From NCBI GenBank assembly GCA_963576735.1, contig OY755171.1, positions 13,268,001 through 13,332,000 of the forward strand: 64,000 bases of DNA, written 5' to 3'. This DNA comes from Bedellia somnulentella (Eukaryota; Arthropoda; Insecta; Lepidoptera; Bedelliidae). The position numbers and the translations under genes are program-made. How positions within the stretch are numbered: the first letter of the stretch is position 1; every line of letters begins with the position of its first letter. The notes under the pieces were generated by a model. It searched no databases, was not told where the DNA came from, and worked only from the letters and a program-made list of their open reading frames with translations. Shown one piece after another: positions 21,801 to 30,300 of this stretch.

Positions 21801-23402
21801 GTCCGCAAAATTTCAAAGCAATCGGTTCAGTAATTACGGCGTGAAAGCGGAACAAACAAACTCACTTTCAGATTTATAATATTAGTAAGGATGGAACCAA
21901 GTTATACGAAATACATTAAAAATGTTATCCGAGTGAAATTAATGTATTTTAGAAAACATCTTCTTTACTTGGATCTCATAAACTTGTTAATGTAAACTCA
22001 GTTCTACTAAATCCACCTATCGAAGTAGTTATCAAAAACGATTGATCAATGCTAAATAATACGGTAACAATATGCGAGTACGTTTCAATAGGAACAACAT
22101 TGTTATTTGGTGTAGTTTGCTTCAATAATACAAAGCCAAGCTAATATATGTACTAGTGGACATTCGATTCAAGTTCATCCATTAGAATGTCAACGATGTC
22201 GTTTCATAAAATATGCTTCCAAGTACAATAACACTTTGATAGTGTTAACCGGAATAGACCAACTTGTTCTTTCCGTACTCATGTGATAACAAAAATGTAG
22301 GCCCCGTTCAGATAAAAGTTTCTTTAACGCGCAGTAAAACAGAGTTAAATAGAACGCAACGCTTTTTTTAAGTTTACCTTTGTCTTTATATATACTTCGT
22401 GACATAGTAAAAAACTTTTTAGCCTTTGTTCACATTCATCGATAATTCTCGTTCATTAAACGGATTATAGCCTTATTAATGCGACAGCATAGACGACTAT
22501 GCGACAGTTAAAAGCCATATAAACGATCGGTTTCCGACCACCGACCATGTGTCCTTGGTCGAAGCAACCGATTTTTGGATTCGTTCTACACGGTCGGTGG
22601 TTGGAATCAACTTGTCAGGTCAATCGGAAGCTTTGAATCGGAAGAGATGCGATTCCGACCAAGGCCGTTGACATGAACCAAATATCGGTTGGAACAACAG
22701 ACTTCTACACTGTCCATTTTTATATCAACTCAACCAAGGACACGATAGTCTATGGTCGAAAACCGATCGTGTATAAGGCTTTTTACGTTATGGAATGGGA
22801 ATGGAACTGGAAGCCCCCTAGCTTAAGCGCCCTGCCCTGGGCTGGGGAGAGTTATAAATATATATAACTTTATTTCTTTCAAAATACAAGTAGCATTAAT
22901 ATGATGCCGTTATTTGTTAAGATAAATTTAAGGATAAGGAAAAGTTTTCATCGAGTTCGTATTTTGAACAAGTTTTATTTTACCTGTTCAAGGCCTCTAA
23001 GCGCTGTCCCTTTTAGGGTATTTATAGGGTTATTGACTATATATAAAAAGCCGCTTCAATTAATCTAAAGATAGGGAAACCCCCTTACTAATAACAATGC
23101 ATTATTAGATATAATATAAATATCCGAGCCAATAACAAAAACTGTTGTGTAAGGCAGGAAACGTATTGAGTAAACGAGGGCTTAACATCCATGTCTGGAC
23201 AGTACGCTGGATGATATATTTCTCTTTTTAAAAACCTAAAAATGCTAGGATAAATATTGAAAGTTCTTTTTTGTTACAGGATTCCACCAACTTGAATGAT
23301 GGACCTGATGGTGAAATCTACTGCCGCGGATGTTACGGCAAAAACTTTGGGCCCAAAGGTGTAGGGTTTGGTATGGGTGCCGGCACTTTAACAATGGCAT
23401 AG
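12340..23402 (+). CDS. Mlp84B: Muscle LIM protein, long five-LIM isoform (Mlp84B-like)
   Basis: A cytoplasmic/Z-disc LIM-only scaffold of the CRP/MLP family, which in flies acts at sarcomere Z-discs and muscle attachment sites. Spliced exons (phase-consistent): 12340-12454, 12723-12882, 13882-14011, 14375-14471 (or 14163-14259), 14579-14663 (or 14812-14908), 16214-16510, 16843-16975, 17933-18120, 20577-20730, 23280-23402. The total is 1482 nt, 493 aa, close to the 495 aa I recall for fly Mlp84B. Five LIM domains start at about residues 11, 117, 218, 321 and 419. Each has the C-x2-C-x17-H-x2-C zinc pattern and a following GPKG/GPHG Gly-rich tail. Domain 3 is a single exon and all modules are bounded by phase-2 introns, so they look like duplicated units. 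The protein ends in LTMA, as expected for the family. The start ATG follows an acceptor at 12319-12320; the leader exon is upstream. Confidence 0.93.
12723..12882 (+). CDS. Mlp coding exon 2 (second half of LIM1)
   Basis: The acceptor is the AG at 12721-12722 and the donor is GTAAGT at 12883. It ends in phase 2. If the donor is skipped the frame reaches a stop two bases further on (GAG TAA), giving the short isoform. Confidence 0.92.
13279..13284 (+). terminator. Poly(A) signal for the short LIM isoform
   Basis: A canonical AATAAA lies about 390 nt after the TAA stop at 12884-12886, inside intron 2 of the long isoform. It is well placed for alternative intronic polyadenylation. Confidence 0.55.
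13882..14011 (+). CDS. Mlp exon 3 (linker and start of LIM2)
   Basis: The acceptor AG at 13880-13881 joins GA from exon 2 to give GAG, then [10 protein letters not shown]. The exon carries the first Cys pair of LIM2 ([15 protein letters not shown]) and ends in phase 0 after ARGK with donor GTAAGT. The linker composition matches that of Mlp84B. Confidence 0.92.
14163..14259 (+). CDS. Mlp alternative exon 4a (outer version, middle of LIM2)
   Basis: 97 nt between acceptor AG 14161-14162 and donor GT 14260-14261, entering in phase 0 and leaving in phase 1. It encodes [18 protein letters not shown] and on to EIYCR, with the His/Cys ligands of LIM2. It has exactly the same length and phases as the next exon (14375-14471). 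Joining the two in series breaks the frame, so they must be alternatives. It diverges more from the expected LIM2 sequence than the inner exon but keeps every zinc ligand. Confidence 0.8.
14375..14471 (+). CDS. Mlp alternative exon 4b (inner, canonical version, middle of LIM2)
   Basis: 97 nt, acceptor AG 14373-14374, donor GTAAAG after 14471. It encodes [18 protein letters not shown] and on to DIYCK, the version closest to the fly LIM2 as I recall it. It is the mutually exclusive partner of 14163-14259. Confidence 0.88.
14579..14663 (+). CDS. Mlp alternative exon 5b (inner, canonical version, end of LIM2)
   Basis: 85 nt, acceptor AG 14577-14578, donor GTAAAT after 14663, entering in phase 1 and leaving in phase 2. 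It encodes [18 protein letters not shown] and the linker VLQSDCYAH. This matches the canonical post-LIM glycine-rich segment. Confidence 0.88.
14812..14908 (+). CDS. Mlp alternative exon 5a (outer version, end of LIM2)
   Basis: 97 nt, acceptor tag at 14809-14811, donor GTACCT after 14908, entering in phase 1 and leaving in phase 2. It encodes [16 protein letters not shown] and a novel linker ([16 protein letters not shown]) in place of the canonical glycine-rich tail, four residues longer. It keeps the last zinc Cys and joins the LIM3 exon in frame, so it is a plausible alternative to 14579-14663. It could also be a decaying duplicate. Confidence 0.65.
15331..16108 (+). mobile_element. hAT-like transposon relic with 19-bp terminal inverted repeats
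   Basis: The 19-bp perfect inverted repeats are at 15333-15351 (ggggttttcggtgcgggaa) and 16088-16106. They enclose about 740 bp with one transposase-like ORF. The element lies in the LIM gene intron between LIM2 and LIM3. No clear 8-bp target duplication was found, which may reflect decay at the edges or a boundary I have not placed exactly. Confidence 0.7.
15413..15952 (+). pseudogene. hAT-type transposase C-terminal fragment
   Basis: A 179-aa ORF whose C-terminal part contains [19 protein letters not shown] followed by a Arg-rich stretch. This matches the conserved dimerisation-region signature of lepidopteran hAT-type and CGBP1-like elements as I know it. The zinc-finger and catalytic portions are missing, so it is a 5'-deleted remnant. 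It is unrelated to the LIM gene that hosts it. Confidence 0.6.
16214..16510 (+). CDS. Mlp exon 6 (complete LIM3)
   Basis: Acceptor AG 16212-16213, donor GTAAGT after 16510, phase 2 to phase 2. The exon carries the whole LIM3 ([15 protein letters not shown] to [14 protein letters not shown]) and linker DGLT. The 2-2 phase symmetry means it could be skipped or duplicated without a frame shift. Confidence 0.93.
16566..16812 (-). mobile_element. SINE-A copy in LIM intron
   Basis: A near-complete SINE-A in reverse, from the ATAC tail to gccgacactatacagc. It fills most of the 330-bp intron between LIM3 and LIM4, ending about 30 bp before the LIM4 exon acceptor. Confidence 0.75.
16843..16975 (+). 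CDS. Mlp exon 7 (linker and start of LIM4)
   Basis: Acceptor AG 16841-16842, donor GTAAGT after 16975, phase 2 to 0. It encodes [20 protein letters not shown] and the first Cys pair of LIM4 ([15 protein letters not shown]). Confidence 0.92.
17933..18120 (+). CDS. Mlp exon 8 (rest of LIM4)
   Basis: Acceptor AG 17931-17932, donor GTAAGT after 18120, phase 0 to 2. It encodes [18 protein letters not shown], then [20 protein letters not shown]. If the donor were not used the frame would stop immediately (TAG at 18119-18121). Confidence 0.92.
18279..18505 (-). mobile_element. SINE-A copy in LIM intron
   Basis: A reverse copy with an intact ATAC tail and a degraded 5' end (gccgactctacacac). Confidence 0.7.
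18909..19163 (-). mobile_element. SINE-A copy in LIM intron
   Basis: A reverse full-length copy from an ATAC-type tail to gctggcactacacg, moderately diverged. Confidence 0.7.
19524..20244. mobile_element. Harbinger-like non-autonomous element with TAA target duplication
   Basis: Imperfect terminal inverted repeats of about 35-40 bp start with GGGCCTACCACACG at 19528 and at the mirror position ending at 20240. They are flanked by TAA at 19524-19526 and 20242-20244. A 3-bp TWA duplication and GGGCC-type ends are typical of PIF/Harbinger elements. A 112-aa ORF inside shows no transposase signature. It lies in the LIM gene intron. Confidence 0.65.
20143..20188. repeat. Perfect 21-bp hairpin
   Basis: gcctggaaagactgaaaact plus g (20143-20163) is followed, after a 4-nt loop (acaa), by its exact reverse complement (20168-20188). 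It sits inside the Harbinger-like element near its right end. Confidence 0.9.
20351..20532 (+). mobile_element. 5'-truncated SINE-A copy
   Basis: It starts inside the SINE-A unit at ggggctttctaaagtgattt and runs through ggttggagaccc to the TATG tail, ending 44 bp before the LIM5 exon. Confidence 0.7.
20577..20730 (+). CDS. Mlp exon 9 (linker and first half of LIM5)
   Basis: Acceptor ttacag at 20571-20576, donor GTGAGT after 20730, phase 2 to 0. It encodes the [17 protein letters not shown] linker and [14 protein letters not shown] through CHRSL. Its intron with exon 10 is 2.5 kb and hosts the antisense Sep15-like gene. Confidence 0.92.
20854..21366 (-). CDS. SELENOF: 15-kDa selenoprotein homologue (Sep15/SELENOF), Cys form
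   Basis: A complete single-exon ORF of 170 aa. A hydrophobic N-terminal signal peptide (about residues 1-25) is followed by a Cys-rich region (C32, C44, C47, C62, C65, C66), which in this family binds UDP-glucose:glycoprotein glucosyltransferase in the ER. A thioredoxin-like redox domain follows, with the landmarks [28 protein letters not shown] and [16 protein letters not shown]. The redox motif reads C86-T-C88, where vertebrates have Cys-Gly-Sec. The Sec codon is replaced by Cys and no SECIS element is needed, in keeping with the known loss of selenoproteins in Lepidoptera. The gene lies antisense in the last intron of the muscle LIM gene. The absence of introns suggests retroposition or intron loss. 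The intact frame, signal peptide and motif suggest it is functional. Confidence 0.93.
   Translation of the reverse strand: MFYSYSTISQVLLALVFIYLGSVKCEFSTEDCASLGFIKSNLLCSSCDQLKDFGLEQILEHCKECCHDDENATAELKYARAILEVCTCKFPAYPQIQAFVKGDKPAKFPNLQIKYVRGLDPIIKLLDRDGSVKEIVAIEKWNTDSVEEFLNTHLEKETEDDRLYLKTNQI
21635..21891 (+). mobile_element. Degraded retroelement fragment ending in an ATTAGTAAGGAT-type tail
   Basis: A stretch from actagctttccgcccacgta to ataatattagtaaggat resembles a dispersed lepidopteran repeat with this characteristic end. No coding part remains. The class (SINE or LINE 3' end) is uncertain. Confidence 0.4.
22508..22786. mobile_element. MITE-like element with ~55-bp imperfect inverted repeats
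   Basis: The left arm (gttaaaagccatataaacga onward) and the reverse complement of the right arm (gtaaaaagccttatacacga onward) match over about 55 bp, through ccgacca and tgtccttggt. The centre is unique. The size of about 280 bp, the inverted ends and the lack of coding capacity fit a MITE. It lies in the last intron of the LIM gene, upstream of the antisense Sep15-like gene. Confidence 0.6.
23280..23402 (+). CDS. Mlp exon 10 (end of LIM5 and stop)
   Basis: Acceptor ttacag ending at 23279. The exon encodes [20 protein letters not shown], then [20 protein letters not shown] and TAG at 23400-23402. It supplies the last zinc Cys pair and the conserved C-terminal end of the family. Confidence 0.93.
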   Translation, partial: DSTNLNDGPDGEIYCRGCYGKNFGPKGVGFGMGAGTLTMA

Positions 23403-24240
23403 AAACTATTGAGCTGGTCTCGATAGGAGAAAAAGATTAACATCTACGAAAAGTTCAAGTTATATTAATAATGTGAGAAATGTTACCTAGTATTCAGTCA
23501 TACCATTTCATTAAACTGGTTTTAATAATGGTTGACTGAATAATTTACAATTGTAAATTATTAGCAATTAAAATACACATTAAATTATCAAAAGTAATAT
23601 TTTATGATAGCAAAGTATAAATTAAAGGTTACATTCCTTTCATTTAATATGTGTAAAATTTATTGAGAGCATGCTTCTGGGCCCTTAGTTTATAAATACT
23701 TCATAAAATATTATAGATAGAATTGTATATAAATAGACTATAATAAGAGACGTAAGTTATGAGAAAAAGATAAAACCCGAAAAAAAATTACAAAATGTAC
23801 TAAAACAAAAAAAATGGCATTGTTATAGTACCTCCTCATTCCATCATGGAGGTGCTGAATAAAAACTATCCTGTAATTTCGGAAAAGGTTGTTATAAAAA
23901 CAACCGTTTCGAGCGACCAGATCTTAGGTAAAGATCTGAAGTGTATACATATTTTTACACAGTTCATTTTTGTACATATATTTGTTTATCATATAATATT
24001 ATATAAGTTAATATAAGCTTTGTTACAGTGCTATAGCTGTAACATTTTGTACCTATATTAATACCAACACTGCTTTAAGCCTTTGCTACATAACATGATA
24101 GGTAAATACAATTTTATGGTATAATTATAAATATCTCATGAGACAGCTTATCGCATAATTATAAATATATATCACAGAAATATATATGTATACAAACATA
24201 TTATTTTAATAAATTTATAAAATCATATTCGTGTTTTACT
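23403..24240 (+). other. 3' UTR of the muscle LIM gene
   Basis: AT-rich non-coding sequence after the stop, with AATAAA signals at 23858-23863 and 24208-24213. The second is followed by a GT/T-rich stretch, so it is the better main cleavage site. The extent is inferred from the signals only. Confidence 0.5.
24208..24213 (+). terminator. Poly(A) signal, long LIM isoform
   Basis: AATAAA about 0.8 kb after the stop, followed by a GTGTTTTACTTTC-type downstream element. Confidence 0.5.
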
Positions 24241-26500
24241 TTCTTCTATAAAACAAAACCATATTACCATGATTCATAAATTCTACTTTCTTGATACTAT
24301 GCAGTACGAGTACAACGCATCTTAAGAACATTTATCATTCGGGATCTTTACAAGCCATTTAGTTTACATGATTTTGTTGGATATCATTTAAGTGGATCGT
24401 GCCTCTCTATGATCTTGGTTGAAAAGAGGAACACAATCGTGGAGAAACCCAGGTTGTTAAGTTAAATGATAAGAGCTTATGTAAATGCACCACTTTGACT
24501 ATAAGGGACGGAGTGGAGAGAAATTTCAAATTAAGACCCAGCTTTTGTCACTCAGAACTGAGGTTGTAATACAATGTAAAAACTACTATATTATAACATT
24601 TAAAAACCTTTTCCTTAATACAAACTAGTTTTATCCAAACTCCTTTGTTTAACGAATGCTCGAAATTAATACAAGTTAAACTTAGACCTTACTGGATAAA
24701 GATAATTATCATGTGTAACTGAGGAATAAAGCATTATTTCTTCTTATTCAAATTGCTTAATAAGTGCGGCTAGTACTTTTCCTCCTAATCAAATGCTCCA
24801 TCTGTGCGTTAACATGATAACTCGAACGCAAATGCGCGATTAACAAAGAAGTTTATAGACAGGTTATTCTATACCACAAAAACAAAATTTACAAAACCAC
24901 TCGATGGGAACTAGTGAGAGTATACATAACAAGTGTAAGTTTATGAAGAAGCAGAATAACCTCTTCAAAAATTTCAAAAGTAGTACACGAGACTGAAGCG
25001 ATTTAAAGTAATACACGAATGGTGCGAAAATGGCGTAATTGTATTTCAATGAAATTGAGAAAACGAACGTTTATACATTATTCACTATTACAACAAAGTT
25101 AACATAAAAGTTGTATATGCATTTTATAAAAACTAAGAAGATTAAAAGGTTACACTAGGCCATCACATCGGTTAGTAACGCGACACCGAGAGAAATATCG
25201 CTGTCTGTTGCTGCTATATAAAATAATTAACACATTATACACAGATAAAGTTCAACCCTAGAAAGGTAAAATGACCTGTGGTGATGGATACTAACTCGAC
25301 GATAATTAATTAATAATATATAATACACTTATAAATAACATCCAAGACTAAGAAACCATCATTTATATTCATCATATCAATGTTGCCCTCAGCAGAACTC
25401 GAAACTTGGCAAAGGTTCCTGTTTAGGAAGAACAACTTTTACCCACTCTTCTACAAAGTTGCTTTAATTTTGATATGTCTTACTTTATGTTTGAGATAAT
25501 AGAAACACTGGATATAGATTGAACATAATTTTATTAAGATCCATTGACCGTTGCCTGCAGGCCATGCAAAGTATTCAAATGCTTTTATTTATAATGAACA
25601 TAATGAAAATTGTAAGATAAATAAAAATATCACAGACAATGTTGAGTAGATAATACACAGGTCGGGAAAATCTAAATTAAAAATTAACAATAACAGACAA
25701 ATTATAACGAAATTAAAAAATATATTTAATATTTAATGTTTTGCTTTTCAACAAGCCCAAAGGTTTAAAAGTAAGCTGCATGGGGTACCATATCAGTTAT
25801 TAAACGTTAAGTCATTATACGTATTAAGTAACATAATATATTAGATGAAATGAACCACTGTAATATGGTGATAATTTAAAAGTTGAATTCGTTAAAGTAA
25901 AAACTCTGCTAAAAGGAGTGCAGCAATCCTTTAAGTCTAAAAAAAACAACCAACTAAAGTGTGTCGAATTTTTGTAGAAGGATTCCGAGCTTTTTTCGAG
26001 TCAAAAACGAAATTGCGTTTTCGATAAGATAGATCGAGTTCCATACATCAGAGTGAAAACAATACATATTTGTGTCTCTTTTACTCCTTGGAATTATTGA
26101 CTACGGTGTGAAGTAAAAGATTCGATAAAACTCGCAATCTGCCTACTGGTGCTTATTCACGGTGGTAGTATCATGGAACTTTTGAACAAGTAGATAAAAT
26201 TAAAAGGTATTGAAATTAAATCTAATGAAACTATTTATAATACCAAATAAGTAAACCTAAAACTACTTAAGCTTACAGAATTGCACGAGGACAGTTTCTA
26301 CTTCCCATTAGTTAAAAATCCAGTTACTAATACTGTTACAGATATTAAAGCATTTAAAGTTATTTCAATAATAAGTTTTAAAGCTATGGATCTTACACCC
26401 AACAATTTTAAAAAAATACTTAATTTTTAAACGAAATTGAAACAATTTAACAAAAAGTTATAAAAAACTTAAAAATTTTAGCACAGAAATGTTTTCACAA
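24241..26500. other. Intergenic space between two convergent genes
   Basis: AT-rich sequence with only short ORFs and no recognisable coding family. A fragment of SINE-G in reverse (about 25270-25400) is the only repeat identified. The two flanking genes end towards each other here. Confidence 0.5.
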
Positions 26501-26830
26501 TAAGTACTCCCTTTATTATATTACCTTCAAAACTATATAAAAAGTCACACGAGTGCCAACAGCTCTAAGATGATACATTTTCCAAACACGGTAAAACTAA
26601 TAGGCAATTTACTCATACTTACTACATGTTACTTTGACTCACTGAGACTAAATAAAAGAGCAAAATGTACTGAAATTCAGATGAGAAAATATAAAGTTAT
26701 TGTATATTCTATTAAGCAGATTTTAGAGATGTTAATAAAATACATGAGTAGACCTGAATATAAATTACTTGAATGATGATACAAACAGCAGTATATAGGC
26801 GCCTAGTAGACCCTTTTCTTGGGAACATTT

Positions 26831-26836
26831 TTTATT
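26831..26836 (-). terminator. Candidate XPC poly(A) signal
   Basis: TTTATT on the plus strand (AATAAA on the minus strand), about 300 nt beyond the XPC stop. A second candidate is at 26512-26517. Confidence 0.4.
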
Positions 26837-27132
26837 TTTACATCAACTAAGTTCAGGCACTAGTGTCGACGAAGTATTTTTATGCAGACTAAGTCTAAAA
26901 TATTATAGTCCTAAAAATATGGTTTTTAAAGTTTGATTGGTGGGTATAGTTAAAGTAAAAATTTGTACTTCATACTCTATGACTATGACCTATATATAAG
27001 TTAACGGCAAGTGAAGAGGGGAAATCAATCCCTTTAGGATAACATTGAAATGTATACATGTGTCATTGTACCCTTATTGTGATGTAGGATGACTCTAACT
27101 TATAAACAAAGAAAACTTTAACAAAAAACCTT

Positions 27133-27324
27133 TCATCTCTTTTTCACAACCAGTTTTGGGCCTTTCACTTTTTTCTTCTTATTGTCAGAAGTGTCTGGAT
27201 CATCAAATCCATATTTAATTTTGAGTCTCTCGCGTATTAACAAGCCTTTTATTAATTTCCTCCAATTACCGTATACTCTGGCTTCCAGCTTTTCTATCTC
27301 CTTTCTTTCCTGATCTTCTTGGTC
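27133..27324 (-). CDS. XPC exon 10 (centrin-binding helix, C-terminus)
   Basis: Acceptor AG at 27326-27325, stop TGA at 27135-27133. It encodes residues 1122-1184 with [17 protein letters not shown]. The W, L, L spacing (1-4-8) matches the centrin-2 binding helix of human XPC. A basic tail ([15 protein letters not shown]) follows. It is separated from exon 9 by a 5.1-kb intron filled by a LINE. Confidence 0.92.
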   Translation of the reverse strand, partial: DQEDQERKEIEKLEARVYGNWRKLIKGLLIRERLKIKYGFDDPDTSDNKKKKVKGPKLVVKKR

Positions 27325-30300
27325 CTGGAATTAAGAATTTAAAAGTAAGCATTTATGAATATTACATTTTTGTGTTGGTCGTACTTACATCCATATTTTT
27401 TTTCAAACATGCTCTTTTATTCTTTAATTTTAAACTAATTTTAATGGCTTCCAATTTGCTTAGTTGGTACATATTATTGTTTATCAACTTTCTCAACCGT
27501 TAGGCTCATTTGCATGCTCTCAAATTATGTCTTTAATAATTTTACCATTGAAGTGTCTGTGGAACTGTCATAATAAGCAAACCTGCTCTCCAACTTTTAT
27601 TTGAAATTGTGTTCAAATAGTGATATTTGTGAAAACAAACAGTGCTAAAGTGTTAATTAGTGTCTGAAAACTGTGTGATAGTGTTATCTTCACATGAAAC
27701 TTTAGGATGTAACCAATTTAGTGCTCACAAACTCACAACTGACATCTTAGTCACAAAAATATTTGAACTGTTTTATCAACTATCCTTAATTTATTTTTAT
27801 ACAATGTCTATCCTCAGAAAAATAACTCAACTATTCTGTGGATATGTCAGTAACAATTAAGTGCTTTCATTGTGTTGCCACACCATAATGATGCAGCATT
27901 CTTCACGGAAAAAGACCCTACTGGTGGTAGTTTCCCACACCAGTAAGGAAAGTGATACCAGTGCAAAAATATCAACACCAGAAAAGTATACGCCAGTTTT
28001 TAAACCAGCATCTGGAAATAAACCCCCTCAGTTAGATCTGTATACCAAAGTCAATCTTGATCCAGAGAAACAAACATCAATCAACGAAAATGACTGGCAA
28101 ACCATACCCATCCTCCGCAACAGATATAAGCGGAAGAAGCTCAACCAAACTCCTTCTCCAGAATTGCAGCTAGAGAATCGATACTCACCACTAAAAGTAG
28201 ATGATATTCCTATTAAAAACACCAACACTAAACCTACGGTGAAGAAGCCCCCTCCAATCATACTTTATGGTATTCAAAACATCACTAAGCTCAATGACCT
28301 CATTGATGGAGTACTGCAAAGAACACAATACAGCTACAAAACCGTCACTAAAAATCAGTTACGCATCACGTGCAGTGACATTGATTCTTACAAGAAGCTC
28401 CTTGACCTAGTTAGGGAGAAGGAACTTATAGGTCACACATTCACACAAAAAGATCAAAGACCTAATCGAATTGTGATCAAAAACCTCCATCCATCTACAC
28501 CAATTGAATCCATTAAAGAAGCTATCGAGAGCACTGGTAATAAAGTAAAAGGTGAAATTATCAATGCTAGATATGGTTTAAATAAAACTCCATTATTTAC
28601 ATGGTTTGTAAACCTTTAACCAAGTCCTAACAATAGTGATGTAAAGAAGCTAAAGTTTATCTACCATACCAGCATTACCATTGAAGACCCAATTCATAAA
28701 AAAGTTATACCGCAATGCAAGCGATTTCAACAATATGGACATACAAGAAACAACTGTATGCGTCCCTATCGATGTGTCAAGTGTGCAGAAAATCATAATA
28801 CTACAAACTGCCCAAAAAAAAGATAGAAACACACCAGCTACATGCGCCCTCTGCCTTCAAGACCACCCGGCTAACTACAAGGGCTGTAAAGTATTCCAGC
28901 AAATACAACAGCGTAAAACTATAGTGCATCCACATCAAAAAAATACCAATAAACCATATGATACTCAGGCTCCAAAAATACCAGCTAGTACCTACAACAT
29001 TCCAGCACCAAGTAAGAATGAGAAACCACACCAAACCTACGCATCAATAGCAGCCAATAAAGATAAACAAAATACCCCAATAAATTTAGAAGAAATTCTT
29101 TCCAAACAAGCTGAAAAGCTAGACAAACTACTAGACCAGATGGGCTCGTTGATGAGTCTTCTGACCACGCTAGTTACAAAACTGATCCATTAATGGCATC
29201 TCTAATAATAGCAACTTGGAACGCAAATGGTTTATCAAACACACAGCAAGAAGTTGATGTTTTGATGAAATGCACCATTTGGATGTATAACTAATGCCTA
29301 ACAGAAAACTCTCGAACTGATATATGTGGTTACCATACTTACCTTACAACCCATCCAGATAACACGGGGCACGCAGGCACTGCTGTTATAGTAAGGAACA
29401 ACATTAAGCATCAATTACTGCCTGAATATCCCACAACTCAAATCCAAGCTACATCCATTGCGATTGAAGATCAATGGGGGCAGCTTACAGTGTCATCTAT
29501 ATATTGCCCACCAAAGAAAAATCGACAACCAGACCTCTCGAACACAGACTTTGACCAGTTCTTTCAGTCGCTGGGAAACAGATATATCGTAGGCGGAGAC
29601 TGGAATGCAAAAAACACTTACTGGGTTTCAAGACTTACACTGATTAGGGGAAAAAACCTGAAAGAAAGTTTGGACCGAAACAAATTAAGTGTTCTAACAA
29701 CCTGCCAATCTACTTATTGGCCTACTGACCCTAATAAACTGCCGGACGTTCTAGACTTCTTTGTATATAAAGGTATCTGAACCTACTACCTTAAAGTTCA
29801 AGGATGCTATGATAGCTCTTCGGATCATACACCAGTAATTGCTACTATAAGCACATCTATTATAGAGAAAGCAAAATGTCCACACTTATGCAATTACAAA
29901 ACAGATTGGGATTCGTATCGTCAATATCTAGAAGATCATACCAACCCCAACATCTCCCTAAAAACAGAAGAGGTAATGAAATTGCAGCTAACTATCTGAC
30001 GCACATCATACAAAAGTCAGCTTGGCTAAACACTCCAGCCACCAGAGAGAGAGAGACACATAAAAAATGACAGTCGGTACAACATACCTCAAGAAGTGAG
30101 AAAGAAGGTATTGGAAAAAAGACGACTCCGAAGGCAATGGCACACCAGCAGACATCCAGATCACAAGAAGGCTTTTAACAAAGCTGCAGCTGAGTTAAGG
30201 GACTTTCTAGTCGAAATAGAGAACGATACCCTTTAACAAAAATTAAGAGTGTTTAAACCCAATGTGCGATAATGAATATTCTTTATGGAAAACTGTTAAA

